Origin: Sycobia sp. Sy_11
Lineage: Eukaryota; Arthropoda; Insecta; Hymenoptera; Epichrysomallidae
Length of the DNA: 64,000 nucleotides
Reading direction: 5' to 3'
Assembly: GCA_018907035.1 (NCBI GenBank)
Contig: JACCIC010000219.1
Location: 62,001-126,000, forward strand
This document shows, piece after piece, positions 24,385-36,639 of this stretch; positions within the stretch are counted from its first letter, which is position 1; each line of letters starts with the position of its first letter. The notes below the pieces were generated by a model. It saw nothing but the letters and a program-made list of their open reading frames with translations, searched no databases and was not told the origin of the DNA. The position numbers and the translations under genes are program-made.

Positions 24385-24691
24385 TGATGGATTGAGTGGA
24401 GGATTAATTAATAAATAAATAATAAGCAGAGTTTAATACTGTTCTAATGATCGTCATTATTAAGCATCTAACTGGTCGAACTGATCGAAGGGTAATGATG
24501 CCTGACCGCGAGGCTGCGTAGAGCGGCTGAGCAATTAAGCATCTAACTGGTCGAACTGATCGAAGGGTAATGATGCCTGACCGCGAGGCTGCGTAGAGCG
24601 GCTGAGCGGTGCATACTCACATATACACACATGCACACATCGTGTGCTTAGCCATCACGGAGGGCGCTGCGCATAACACCTAAATCTATCA
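24385..24691 (-). repeat. copia 3' LTR (307 bp, with 75-bp tandem duplication)
   Basis: Collinear with the LTR at 30536-30767 except for a 75-bp unit (beginning AATTAAGCATCTAACTGG) present twice, at about 24459-24533 and 24534-24608. Adjacent inside the element, the minus strand reads GAGAGAGAG directly before the LTR, a polypurine tract. Confidence 0.93.
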
Positions 24692-24748
24692 CTCTCTCTC
24701 GTTACAGTCAGCGCACTCCTCATTTGCATGAGTTCCAGACACACATCT

Positions 24749-25560
24749 TTATTTGCCTTTCACACTAGTTACATTCATACCTTTAATTACATTTATAAGA
24801 TAAAATAAACAACAATAACTACAAACTAATATACTAATTGACAGCGACAATATTGTAAAATGACTTCTTTCTCTTCCAGTGCACAATTTCGAAGACGCGT
24901 ATTTTCCTGATAAAATCTTTCTCTTCGAATCTGGCTCTAATATATCTATTTTCTCATTATTTAGATAGATTTCAAGTCCCTGATCTACGAACTTCCTAAG
25001 CGACAGTAAGTTTTTAGATAAGTTACGAGCGTATAAAACATTCTTTAAATTGAAGCTTCTACCATCTTTAGCTACTATTTCTATATCTCCTCTTCCATCT
25101 ACATTTAAATCCGCGTTCTTATTCGCGCATTTAACCTTGCTTCTGAAATCTAAATTTAAACTATTAAAATTTATTTGACTGTTACACAAATGCTCTGTGG
25201 CTCCAGAGTGCGCTATAAATTTAAGTACATTATTCTTGCGAATTTTTCGCAAATCACTTCTGTCAAAATAATCAAAATATGAATATATATTATTCTTACC
25301 GTTTTGTTGCTGCTCTTCATGAATAGTCGACAAACTGAAGGGATTCTTTAGAATCCCTCCCTTTTTGGCTTCCAATTTCTTTGCTGGGGATTTACCCCTC
25401 TTTTGTTGAAATCGAGCCTTCTTACCTTGGCTCTGTTCTTGTTTCTTTTTTCTCTGTTCAAATGGGTTTTCTCTTTTACCACAGCAGTCTCTAGCCACAT
25501 GAGAACCCGACTTTCTGCATCTATAACAGAAGATTTGCCCTGGCGTGGGGCAATACGCAC
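24749..25560 (-). pseudogene. copia gag C-terminus, protease and gag-pre-integrase start
   Basis: Two CCHC zinc knuckles (CFTCGQNGHISAYC and CYRCRKSGSHVARDC, about 25590-25490) are followed by a basic segment and FIAHSGATEHLCN. The last is the copia protease motif with His where the catalytic Asp (D-S-G-A) belongs. Then come NVLYARNLSKNLLSLRKFV and LEIYLNNEK, typical of gag-pre-integrase. After KYASSKLCTG the frame leaves the family and ends in a hydrophobic tail; the rest of pol is missing. The knuckles are in a different frame from the upstream gag. Confidence 0.85.
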
Positions 25561-27536
25561 TTATGTGCCCATTCTGTCCACAGGTGAAACACCTTCTCGG
25601 CTTGTTACCATCGCGTCTCTTCTGTAACCGATTCTGTAACCGATCTCACGTCTCTCAAATGGTCTCCTCCGTGTAAAGGGCGGAGGTGACCGTTTGTTCA
25701 CAGCGCTCAGAGAGCTTACTGGCGCGTCTCGTACTGGTCTAGCAGCTTCGACCTGCAATATCAAGTGTTTCAGCTTCTCTAGCTGCATTTCAACTCCCAT
25801 AGTACCAACATATAGGCAATCAGCCAAGACAGTCTCTGGCAGTGCTCCCGATACGGCATTATAAAATATATCTCTTTTCTCATCATCGGACAATTTATTC
25901 GATCGCGGTGCATTCTCAAAATCTCGAATCTTATCTTCGAATTTGATCCAGAAATCCGCGGCCTTTTCTTTACCCGGAATGTATTTTAATTTATATAACT
26001 CTTTCCTAGGAGAAACTCGCGTGATTCTACATTCCAATCTTTTGTATTCCTCTAACTTTTCTAATATTTTTCTAGGCGATTTAATTTCAACAATTTTCTG
26101 ATAATAGCAAATGTCGATATGATTAATTATTATTTCGCGTACTCTGTGCTTGTCTTCGTCTATTTTTCTTTCGGAATAGTTAACTGATTCAATTGACTCT
26201 ATACTCAAAACATAATTAATTTTCTTAGTTTTCAACTCGGTTAATAAGTAATCATTAAAAATGTCGAACCTCATATCTACAGTAAGTTTATATTTTCTCG
26301 TGATGCCACTGTCTTTGCTGATCACTACATTCAGCTTTTCAACCAGCTGATCGAATCCACCATTCTTCAATTTTTCTTTCAGTCTCTTTTCTACAATCGA
26401 ATCTACAGTTCTCTCAATCATTTCATCTAGTTTTACCTTATCAAAATTATTTTCTATATTGCTGATCTCTTTTTGTTTTCGTCTAATTTCATTTCTTTTC
26501 TCATTACTTACATCTCTTTTAATCAAATCAAGTATCTCAGGATCAATCGTTTCAATAGTATTAACAGTTATTCTATCAACTTTCTCATTCAAATTATCAT
26601 CAACTTTTACATGTATATTATTTTCATCTATATTATTTCTCTCCTTATCAATATTCAAATTCGCAGAATTATCAATTATATCATTATTCAGTATTTTATC
26701 AAAATCATCATCGTTATATATTATATTAATATTTTTATTATTATGTGTTTCATCAATATTATGCAAATTAATACTTACGTTCACAAATGAGTTATCGATA
26801 TCATTGGCGACCATGCCTTGTGAAAACACAGGCACTGGTCAAGGTTTGCCATCAATTCTAAATGGATTAGCCTTTGGCTCATTCGAATATTCAAAAGTAT
26901 CATCAATAGATTTTTCAATCTCCTCTGATCTATGCATTACGTCGGCAACGCTTTTCCGTGTTTCCTCACGTTGACGTTCATGGTCTTTGTCGGTTACAAC
27001 TTCCACGCTCTTGATCTTTGGCAGTGGTTTCGAATCGTTTTCTTTGATTGCAGCCAAATTCAATGCATCAGGCGCATTGATTCATTCAGGTGTGTTAACA
27101 TATGGTTTATATGCTCTCTATTGGCTTCCTTCTGCTGTCTGAAGAATTCAGACCGCTCTCTGGCCGCATCAACTCTGGCCTCTGTTGCCTTTGCATCGGC
27201 TTTTCGCTCTAAGTCCTCTAAAGCTCGTCGCAACTCTTCTCGCTTTATAGGCTCTTTGCCTGACGACTCAGGGATTTCCAGCCTGAGTGTCTTTACACCT
27301 CTCGGCCATTCTCTGATCAAAACATCTTTCTCGCTCTCTGACAACATATTACCATCCTGAATTATCTTTTCGTCCGAAAAGTACAGGTACACGCTCGATG
27401 CGTCCGGACTCGCCAGCGAAATATATACTTTATTTCCGCTGGGGATGACGTAGAGTCGTTTTTCTCCCCATATTCGCTTGAATGCATCCGCTATTGTCGG
27501 ATAAGTCCGTTCCTCTAAACCTGTCAAAATATGCAA
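25561..27536 (-). pseudogene. copia gag, long, frameshifted
   Basis: Minus-strand frames from 27536. The first 158 residues contain an Asp/Ser stretch and a coiled-coil-like segment (RREELRRALEDLERKADAKA-type). They shift frame near 27060, continue to an in-frame TGA at 26839-26841, then run on as an Asn/Asp-rich region. A gag core follows, with YKLKYIPGKEKAADFWIKFE and DEKRDIFYNAVSGALP, as in insect copia gag. The gag is unusually long because of the N-terminal part, which I do not recognise. ATG 27536 follows TTTACTTGCATATTTTGACAG on the minus strand. Confidence 0.75.
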
Positions 27537-29016
27537 GTAAATATTAATTTATTTAAATGCTCGCGCTCTCTGCGCTCTAATCTCTCACGGGGCGCTAATA
27601 GGAATTCCTCTGATTTAACTATCTGTTGCCTAGCGTGCATCGGCATTATTAGCGACGCTGTTACAAGCGTATATTGCAACGCGATTGAACAGACATTAAA
27701 GAAATATTAATGTCCATTCTAGCTCGCGGCACCGTCTAACAACCTCTTCTGTCTCGACTCAAATGCATTTATTTGTTTGATGTGCGCACATCGATCCGCG
27801 TGGTGTCGCTTACAACCAGATCGTACGGGCCCGTACATATCATTGTTTAACTGTCGTCTCACGCGCGATCCTCATTGTGGTTATTCAACTCATCTGTCTG
27901 CTTGAACTAAGGAAATATTAGCCCCTGCAAACAAGAGAGGACCACCGTGGTTGCCATTATGACGACACTTAAATAAGTTCGCCTACTGCTCTTGTCCTAG
28001 CTACTAGCAAACCACTCTTCGCTACCAGCCACCTTTATCCATTACAAATCAAGCTTATCGCAGCGTGTTGTCTGCAAGCTGATTTCGCTTCGCACACTCT
28101 CGCAATTGCTAGGAAAGACGCACGCTTAGCGGGCTTTTAATTGCCTGATCCGCTTGGCAACTTCCGAGCAACAGGCAGAATCGGCGCGGAAGCGCGCGCG
28201 GCATCGGTATAATCGTATACCTTTATCGAAATATACTGCACGCGCTGGATCATTTTTAACTGCGCAACTTTTAATCTAAATTTACATTAGACACGCATAA
28301 GCATGGCTTCAATTCAAGATTTCTATCTCATCTTATCAATTACATTTAATAAATTTATTTTTACAAATCGCGTGGAATCCAGCCGGACTCCGACAAGTGT
28401 AAAACCAGTGCTTAGCACTGGGCGCAAGCCAGAATTTCCGAACGAAAGATTCAGCGGTGATTTTAGAACGGTCGGACACGATTCGCCTCTGCTCTGGCTG
28501 CTAAGCCTTGCACATACTCGTGCGCGCGGAGCTCTCTCCCCCTTCCCTCACTATACGGGAGCGGTTCACTCTCTCGCCTCGCGCTCTGATTGGCTCGCGC
28601 TCCACTCGACGCGGCGCGCACGCGCTGCTCATTTCTCTCTAGACTTCGTACGGTGCGGATGGATCTTTCAACACGTAGGTCGCCGCGGCGCTCTCCTCTC
28701 TCGCTCGCTCAGTTGGACCTCTCTCTCTCTCTCTCTCTCTCGGGCGCGCCCCACTCTTCCGACGCGCCTCTCTCTCTCGCGCAGTACACGGACGCAGTCC
28801 GCCGCGCGCATGTTAGTGCACACACACACACACACACTCTTCGCTTCGCTCTCACGCAATCACTCAGTTTTGCGAGCATGCATTTACTGTATACCCGCAC
28901 GCACTAACACTCGTTCAGCATGCAAGCAGTCTAATCATACACACACACATGTATATGTGTGCGCGCATTACTTACTAACTCCCACGTTCGGTTTCAAGCA
29001 TTCACATACCCCTACT

Positions 29017-29059
<43 letters not shown>

Positions 29060-30535
29060 TTAATCACTTTTGCACATTAATTATTTAATTTGTTTAACAC
29101 ATTGTTTAAACAATTACTCTCATTTGTTGCATGCTGTTAATTTATTCAAACTTAATATATATAAATCTGTATATATATATCACTGTTTCTATCTCTCTCT
29201 CTCTCTCTCACTCGCGCGTTATAGCGGTAAGTAGTATGTATAGCTATCTCTCTCTCTCTCTCTCTCTCTCACTCCCGCGGTACAGCGGTAAGTATATATC
29301 TATAGCTATCTATCTCTCTCTCTCTCACTCGCGCGCGCTCACTTGCATACAGCGCACAGCTGTCAGTTAGACCTTTCACTCACTCTCGCGCGCGCTCGTA
29401 TCCTCCGCTCATCCTTTTCGTGTTTTTCTTCTTCTTAGTTTTTCGCGCGGTAATTTCTGCCGCGCACGTGTTCTTATTCCTTAAACTACCACCCCTTCTT
29501 TCAACGGTTTTCTAAACGCGCTTTCACTTTTTCGATTTCTACGAAATGGTTTTGTCTTTAAGTTCAACGGTTTTTCGGTTTCAATGAATTCCAGCGCGCC
29601 ATCCCATTTTTCTCGTTATCATCATTTTTAATTTGAAATTTATAATTTCGCGATTTTATACAATTTTGCTCCCATGAAATTCGCGCGCTTTTAGCTTTCG
29701 CGGTTTTTCTTTTCTTTGTAGTTATAATGTTTCAAATTGCGCGTTTCTTTTAATCTAATTCTTTCTTATCTTCTTCTTAATTTTACTTTTATCTAATACC
29801 TTTAATTAAGCTAATTTCGACTTTTCACACATTAACACTTTCAATTTTATTACGTTCAACTTTCTATATTTTAACATTTTCAAATCTAATTTTTGACTTC
29901 TTTTTATTTCTCACATTCTAGAATTTTATATTTTTCACATTTTTCAAATCTAAATGTTTTATAGTACTTCTAATTTTCTACTTTCATCATAATCAATTTT
30001 AGTTTAACATTTATCACTTTTCTAATTATTTTCAATTCACAAAATATTAATATCTCTATATTTATAATTTTCATTTGTACTGTGTCTCGACTTTCAGATT
30101 TGAAAATTGTATTTTACTTCTATGTTAGTTATTTATTAATAATTTTTACTTACATCGTTTTTCAACTTGGGTGTTTGACCCTTGACTCATATTTTATAAA
30201 TTTGATTTTAATCAAAGTGCAATCAATATCAATAGAGACTTCCCTCTAAATGTCTTTGTCTTATCTCAAAGCTTAATCACAAAGCTTAATCGCAAATCTT
30301 ATCGCTTTTGTTTCACTAAATAACGCAAACAGGCCTTAACGCGCACTGAATTTACGTTTACACTTCACTGATCTCAAATTTAACGCTTATTCAATAAGCT
30401 CTTTCAATTCTCAAATCTCGGGACAAAGGGTCACGAACACGTGGTCTTAACAAAGCTTGAATTTACTAAACTCTTTTAATTTTAAATAATTAATAATAAA
30501 ACTTCGCGCATTGGAAGCTGCGAGGCCCAATAACC
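27537..30535 (-). repeat. copia 5' leader: long, low-complexity, no gene
   Basis: About 3 kb lies between the 5' LTR and gag. It holds CT-, CA- and AT-rich microsatellites (e.g. (AT)n at 29020-29051, CT runs at 28725-28740 and 29240-29270) and A/T-rich sequence. Next to the LTR (minus strand) the sequence GGTTATTGGGCCTCGC resembles the primer-binding site of copia, which pairs with an internal tRNA-iMet fragment (GGTTATGGGCCC...), but with mismatches. Open frames at 28300-29090 are low-complexity artefacts. Confidence 0.6.
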
Positions 30536-30767
30536 TGATGGATTGAGTGGAGGATTAATTAATAAATAAATAATAAGCAGATTTTAATACTGTTCTAATG
30601 ATCGTCTTTATTAAGCGTTTAACTGATCGAACTGATCGACGGGTAATGATGTCTGACCGCGAGGCTACGTAGAACAGCCGAGCAGTGCATACTCACATAT
30701 ACACACATGCACACATTGTGTGCTTAGCCATCACGGAGGGCGCTGCGCATAACGCCTAAATCTATCA
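30536..30767 (-). repeat. copia 5' LTR (232 bp)
   Basis: Begins TGATGG and ends CTATCA. It is the pair of the LTR at 24385-24691 and lacks the 75-bp duplication. Substitutions between the two (e.g. CATCTAACTGG vs CGTTTAACTGA) show that time has passed since insertion. Confidence 0.93.
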
Positions 30768-30816
30768 ATTAATATACCACCAAATTGTACTAATAAATTG
30801 TACAAGGAGTAGCTTC

Positions 30817-30819
<3 letters not shown>

Positions 30820-30883
<64 letters not shown>
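30820..30883. repeat. (GA)n microsatellite
   Basis: A 64-bp pure GA run 50 bp after the copia element. From here to exon 3 there is only AT-rich intron. Confidence 0.97.
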
Positions 30884-30885
<2 letters not shown>

Positions 30886-31362
30886 AATAATATTTCCGAA
30901 TTGGATCACACTGCTGGTTTTTTGTTCGAGTGCGTAACTACTTAACACTATTACGAAAATAAATGTTATAAGTTTCTTTATAAAATAATGTTATATTTTA
31001 CTGGAGGAATAACATAATTCAATTTAATTCTGTATTTGAGTTTAAGTACAGTCGTATAGTAGTGCAGAATAATTAAATACAGTTCAAGACTTTACAATAA
31101 TTAATAGATTTATATGCTTTATGTTATGGTCACTTTTATTGAATATGTTTTTTGCCTTCATACTCGCTTTTTTCAAGAGCGTCTACTGTTTCTGAACTAA
31201 ACCCTTTCATTATATTTGATGTTGGATCGTTAGATCAAGATTTGCATGTAATCGGCTTAAATGTCTAGTGATTATTTAAAAATTTTCAAAATGAATTATT
31301 AGTTCGACTCTAAAAATAGCGAATTTACTCGATTTTTAACTAATTTAACTTGCTTGTTACAG

Positions 31363-31775
31363 AAGTCCAGGAACTAATGTACGACAACTTGGGAGTACGT
31401 TCAACCGCCGATGGTAGCTCGGTCCTTTCATTGAATAAAAATCTAGATCTAAGTATATCAATGCGCGGAAGGCCGCTGCCCGTAGTGCCCTTCACCACCG
31501 AGTCTTCATGCCCAACTACAAGAAGTGGTATTTCATTGGCTGATGCCGTGAATTCTAAGATTTTTAGTACTCACCAGTTAAATCGTTCTACTCCTGAGGG
31601 CGCAACTGAGTTGCCAATAAGGCTTATTGAAGAACAGCAAGACAAGCAGCGTGGGACCTCGTCACCGGTAATAAATTCACTCTTGGGAAAGGTACCACCG
31701 AAACCGCCACCTAAACCAAAAAACACCAACATAAATGGACCTTTATACGAAGATGAAGGCGAAGATGGTACAGAG
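31363..31775 (+). CDS. Kekkon-family protein, exon 3 (cytoplasmic tail)
   Basis: The acceptor is ACAG (AG at 31361-31362) and the donor GTAAGT at 31776, a strong consensus. Two leading bases complete the Glu codon begun in exon 2, and the frame is open throughout. It encodes a tail with a QELMYDNLGVRS Tyr motif and a proline-rich PPKPPPKPK run (SH3-ligand type), ending in acidic YEDEGEDGTE. It ends in phase 0, so the protein continues in a further exon, or stops soon after if the donor is not used (the read-through frame ends at 31790). Coding DNA seen so far totals 785 codons. Confidence 0.85.
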
Positions 31776-32189
31776 GTAAGTACTTTCTGAACTTCAGATA
31801 TGATTTATTCTTTAAGAGTTATTGCTTTGGTCGTATTTGTTCATCTTTCCGCTAGAGAAGAGATAGTTATCTGTTATCAGAAGCATAAAGAATAATAACA
31901 AAAAATATGTTTGTTAATAATTTAATTTGATAAATATTTTTATCGGTTTTACAGTCTTTAAATATCATATATTGGTTAAAATAATGACAGTTAGACTGTC
32001 CTTGTTTATGATCGCCCCTGTAGAATCTGAAATAAAACTTATTACTACAATAAATTAGATCAGAAAATTAAAAATAAAAATAAAATAAAATTAATAATAA
32101 AATAAAAATAAAAAAATAATAAAAGTACTTATTCTATGTTAGTAGACAACCTGATTGCCCCCACCATCTTGAATTTAGAATCACCTTCT

Positions 32190-32228
32190 TGTCCGACGTT
32201 TCGAACCGCTATGGTTCATCCTCAGGAA
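32190..32228 (-). ncRNA. Hammerhead-ribozyme-like motif of PLE
   Basis: On the minus strand: CCTGAGGATGAACC, loop ATAGC, GGTTCGAAAC, GTCGGAC. The stem GAACC/GGTTC is perfect and GAAAC is intact. The first box reads CTGAGGATGA, three bases longer than CTGATGA. It matches the copy at 1545. Confidence 0.5.
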
Positions 32229-32339
32229 CTAAATTAAAATAAAAAACCCAGTATGGTACTTTATATACCCCATCCCCACTCTAAATTTATTAGTATAACA
32301 TTTATAGTACCCCCTTTTTTCTTCAACTTAAATGCGAAA

Positions 32340-32700
32340 TATAAATTCTATATTAATAAGGAATGATAAGTGTTGTCCAATTTACTCGACTCTTAGCATT
32401 TTCAAGAGTTTCACTTTTATATTTATTCATAATACCATGTTCCAAAATATTTACATTTTTAAAGTCGAAAGAATGTAACAGGTTTAAATATGTTTTTTTA
32501 GCCCGGATGTACCATTCATGCTTCGTAAGCTATATTGATGTTCATATATTCTTTGTTTTAGGTACCTTCTCATTTGTCCAATATAATATTTGTCACAATC
32601 TTTACAATTTATTTTATATACTACTCCTGTTTTCAAACCTGTATCTTTCTTATCTTTACAATTATTAAATAGCTTTCTAATATTATTATTATTACCGTTA
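32340..32700 (-). pseudogene. PLE GIY-YIG endonuclease domain, decayed
   Basis: Read on the minus strand from about 32690 down: a lysine-rich segment, then TGVVYKINCKDCDKYYIGQM and YLKQRIYEHQ. This is the GIY-YIG variant of PLEs (G-V-V-Y, Cys pair, YIGQ, R...EH). Stops follow. The + strand frames listed here by eye are shadows. Confidence 0.75.
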
Positions 32701-32935
32701 CTAACATCGAATAAGTACTTTTATTATTTTTTTATTTTTATTTTACTTGTTATTGTATTTTTCTTTTTCTTTTATTATTAATTTTATTTTATTTTTATTT
32801 TTAGTTTTCTGATATAAGTTATTGTAGTAATAAGTTTTATTTCAGATTCTACAGGGGTAATCATAAGCAAGGACAGTCTGACTTTCATTGTTTTAACTAA
32901 TATATGATATTATAAAGACTGTAAACAGAACAGTC

Positions 32936-33765
32936 GACAAAAGTACAATTTATAATTTTAATTTGTTGATAATTTGTAAATAATGTTCATGTTTTGTTTG
33001 ACTGGACAATTCTTAGTTGCACATGTCAAGTGAAATTTCGCGGTACAAGATATATCGCTGTGAAAGGCTGCGGATAATGATTTTTTAGTTTTTCTAAGAG
33101 TTGCTATGGCAGTCGATCATCGCATCTTATACAATTAAGTAATTAATATTTAATTCTTTTTTATGCTGGATGGTAAGAATGGGTCTCGACGATGGAAGGT
33201 AGAAAGTATCTGGCTTTCGTACGGCTCCGCGGCTTCTCCTTCGCTGCACTTTGTTAGATCGACGTTACCGTTATTGGCTGGCTTCTCTAGTATGCGTACG
33301 CTGCTTCTCAGGTAAAAGGGCGCTCTTTGGTTAGATATAGGTTCGTGCGCTCCAAAATGACTACATCAGTGAGTCAAGTCTTCTACGTCCGTACATGTGG
33401 CCAGATGGCCTAAACGTATTTACCACAATCTCTAAATATAGCCCTCGCGACAAAGCGATACCGAAATTGATAAAAAGGTTGACTCACGTTGACGTCTACT
33501 TTCTTAATTATAACGTAGGGAAGGGGAAAATCCCACTGCATCAATACGTGAGGGATAAATAATATTGGTCATGTAAGGCTTTACAAAAATGTTATATTTT
33601 CGGCGGATGGAGAATCAGCTATTTTTTAGTAGAAGGAGAGAAATGGCTGCGGCGTGGAAATACACTACGAGACTGAGAGGAAATTTTTCACGTAAGTCGA
33701 GGCCATCGAAAATTTATGACCAAATACACAGAGTTACAAATTTAAGGTATAACGATGTTCGATAT
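32936..33765. other. No gene; GC-richer patch 33160-33420
   Basis: The patch could be an LTR or promoter of the adjacent gypsy debris, but no ends or second copy are visible. Confidence 0.35.
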
Positions 33766-33769
33766 TGAC

Positions 33770-33960
33770 GATGACACAATGAAATTTCAAGATAGAAAAT
33801 GAAAAAGGGGTCAAACAAGTTCCAGATGCCTTATCTTGCATGTATAAAAATGAAGACGGAGCGTTCCGAAGACGTGCCAGATGAATGTTCATTTATGTTT
33901 TCCGTAGATTCACTTCCAGATCCTATTTGGTATCCTGGTGACATACAGATGTTTTGATGT
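33770..33960 (+). pseudogene. gypsy RNase H C-terminal scrap
   Basis: A + strand frame reads KGVKQVPDALSCMYKNED, corresponding to the end of the Ty3/gypsy RNase H domain (consensus ...ADALSR). It is flanked by stops. Confidence 0.6.
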
Positions 33961-35358
33961 CGCTAAACCTATACAATTTTTGTTCTATAAGAAGTAGATA
34001 AAAATTATTAATTTTTATTAAGTATAAATTATTAAGTACTTGTAATTATAATAATATGTGTATTTGCCTTAAACTTTTCATTGAATACTTAATAAGAAAG
34101 ACAAGATTGAATATTAAGATAACCAAACGCACCAAGTTTACTATGTAATTAATAAAATTATTTTTTTCACACATTTTTTGAAACAGAGAAGTTGTCGAGA
34201 GCTAATTTATAATATTCTAATTATATGAATTCTATACTATAACGCTTAGTCGGTATGAAACTAATGCGAGTTGGAGCGGTAAGGTTTCAAACTCAATAAT
34301 AAAACTGCCTCGAATGTTTGCTATATTTTTGCTGAGACTTAAGCTGTCGCGTTACAAGTGCGCGGGGTAAAAGTTTGTGTTTTGTGTTTAGTTATTGAAA
34401 TATTAATACAGATTTATAAAATATAAGAATTATTTCAGATAATTCATTATTTCTAATTTAATTTCTATTAATTATCATTTGCAGTGCTTCATAAAATAGG
34501 CAGATATTACAATATACATATTCTTTTACTATATTCATAATAATAATATATACCTTTTTCAAACAAACATGTGATTTTTTCTGATTGTGGAAAAATAATC
34601 AGTTTCTCGAACAATAATATTGCATGAAAATTGCATTTAAAGTGAAAAAATTACAGTGAATCTAATTTACACAAAAATTGCAGTGAAAATGTATAAAATA
34701 ATTTTGAATATCGAATGTCTATTTCCTTATACATCTTCACATTTGTAATTACTTCTATTAACTAATAATGTTTTTTATTTTAATATATAGTTATATTAAA
34801 TGGAAAAGTTATCCTATATTGAAAATTGCAATTTTTAGTTTCGTTAAAGTAAAATTTGATTCACAAAAACGCTATTTTATTTATTAAGCAATTTATTTCC
34901 ATTTTTAGTATATTAGATTATATTAAAAAATTTAAAAATCTGTAAACTTATTTTTAGTACTTAAATGTGTAACCTTCTTTTATTAATCTTCTATAGTCAC
35001 TGCGTTAATGGTAGGAATAGTTTCAGAGAAATCGAAATTTAATTAAGGCGGATGGCTCAATCAGAAAAATATAAAGATATAGTCAATTTATCTCTTGATT
35101 TACGCTAGAACAAAAACATATAATCTTAAATAAAAATTTTTAAATACAATTTTCGAAATAAGAAAAAATAATTTTTTCCATTGCTCAATTCTACAATAAA
35201 AATAAAATCAACCATTTTAGAATTATTATTAGCTCGTACATCATACTTAAATAATTTTATTTATTTAATAATAACTAGATTCTAAATAGATTTGACATAA
35301 ATAATAAATAGATTTTACTGTACTTAACTATTATAATTTAGCAGTTTCGGTTATAATA
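33961..35358. other. AT-rich sequence, no gene
   Basis: Nothing coding or repeat-like is recognisable in this stretch apart from A/T tracts. Confidence 0.5.
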
Positions 35359-36623
35359 TTAGGAGGAAAACTTAGTTTCCGACTTTAACGTTTAGATCGC
35401 GATATAAGTAGTACTAAAAGTCAGATGTGTCGGATCTAGTACTTATTTTTTAGTTTTGGCATTTACCATTAAAGTTCAGTTAACAGGCGTCATCATTTGT
35501 GTAAACATTTTAATTTTTTGATCAATGAAAAATGAATCGTGATAAATTGTTTTTTTTCGACATGTCCTTTTGCACTATTTTGATTCGAAAAAAGTTGTAG
35601 CGAAAACTTATCGATTGCTTCAAGAATGTTATGACGAACAAGCTCCATCGCTTACAAGTTGTAAAGAGTGGTTTCAGCGGTTTAGAAGTGGAGGTACTGA
35701 TGTTAATGAGAAAGAACGTTCTGGACAAACGAAACAGTTAGAAGATAGTGAACTACAAGCATTATTGGATGAAAACTCAGCTCAAACGCAGAAAGAACTT
35801 GCTAATAAGTTAGGATTAAAGTGATAGAGTAGTTAAAAAACGTTTACATGCGATGGGATGATTAATAAAGAAGGAAAATGGATGTCACACGATTTGACCA
35901 AAAGTGCCATTATGAACCGATACAACATCGTACTGTCTTTGCTTGCCAGACAGAAAGAGATGAGTTTTCTGTGTCGTATTGTGACTGGTAATGGAACGTG
36001 GACCTACTATTACAATCGTAAGCGCAAAAAGTCATGGGTGGACCCAGACCAAGCGTCCATATCGACACCAAAACGGAACATCCACGATTAAAAGGTATTG
36101 CTCTGCATTTGGTGGAACCAACAGGATGTGCTGTACTACGATCTGCTAAACCGGAATGAGACCGTCACTGCCGAGGTATACAAGTACCAAGTAAATGATT
36201 TGCATCAGAAATTGATCGAACATAGATCAACAATCGCAAGCAATAGGCGCAAACTCATTCTCATAACAAGGCCTTGCGAAAGTGTCAAAAACACCCTATT
36301 GGAGCTCGCATGGGAAGTATTGCCACACCCAGCGCACTCGCCAGATATAGTGCTTTCTGATTACCACCTATTCAGATCGATGCAGCACGACCTCGTTGAT
36401 ACGCACTTCCGACATGCTTAAGAAGTGCGAAAATTGGTGGATGATTGGATCGCCTCGAAACCGCCATCGTTCTTTCGCCAAGGTATCGTAATATTGCTAT
36501 AAATATAGAAAAAAGTAGTAGAAGATGGCGGAAAATATTTTGAATCAGATAACGTATATTCATTTTCCATCATAAATGTCATTTTTCCATTAAAAAAGGT
36601 TAGAAACTAAGTTCGCTCCCGAA
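35359..36623 (+). mobile_element. Old mariner, second copy of the 13147 family
   Basis: TA duplications at 35357-35358 and 36624-36625. The left end is TTAGGAGGAAAACTTAGTTT and the right, inverted, TTCGGGAGCGAACTTAGTTT. Length 1,265 bp. Confidence 0.88.
35570..36520 (+). pseudogene. mariner transposase, inactivated
   Basis: The N-terminal DNA-binding part (YRLLQECYDEQAPSLTSC, LDENSAQTQKELANKLG) is open to about 35824, followed by a shift. The middle has SFLCRIVTGNGTWTYYY, so the first catalytic Asp is Asn and the next Glu is Gly. The second catalytic region is unrecognisable (HDNARPH lost). The third, SPDIVLSDYHLFRSM, is kept. A stop at 36419-36421 separates the C-terminus. Confidence 0.85.
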
Positions 36624-36639
36624 TATTTTAACGCTGGTA

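Larger units (their letters stand above)
24385..30767 (-). mobile_element. copia-type LTR retrotransposon, gag-pro only
   Basis: This is a 6.4-kb element bounded by LTRs starting TGATGGATTGAGTGG and ending CTAAATCTATCA. A 5-bp target duplication ATTAA flanks it (24380-24384 and 30768-30772). On the minus strand the order is 5' LTR (30536-30767), about 3-kb leader, gag (27536-25561), zinc knuckles, protease / gag-pre-integrase start (to 24749), polypurine tract, 3' LTR. Integrase, RT and RNase H are absent, so the copy is non-autonomous. Confidence 0.92.
31925..32935 (-). mobile_element. Penelope-like element, paired inverted copies
   Basis: The left part is a minus-strand PLE 3' end: terminal block with the 15-mer at about 31986-32000, hammerhead-like motif at 32190-32228, then decayed coding sequence to about 32700. 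The right part (about 32700-32935) is the same terminal block in + orientation (15-mer GACAGTCTGACTTTC at 32872-32886). Such tail-to-tail structures are usual for PLEs. Confidence 0.8.

Noticed and set aside
26459..26974. Plus-strand hydrophobic frame of 171 codons opposite gag
   Set aside because: Antisense shadow of the Asn/Asp-rich gag region; the hydrophobic composition is the mirror of its codons.
28303..29370. Long open frames on both strands, 60-260 codons
   Set aside because: They consist of translated CT, CA and AT microsatellites within the copia leader; no domain and no normal amino-acid composition.
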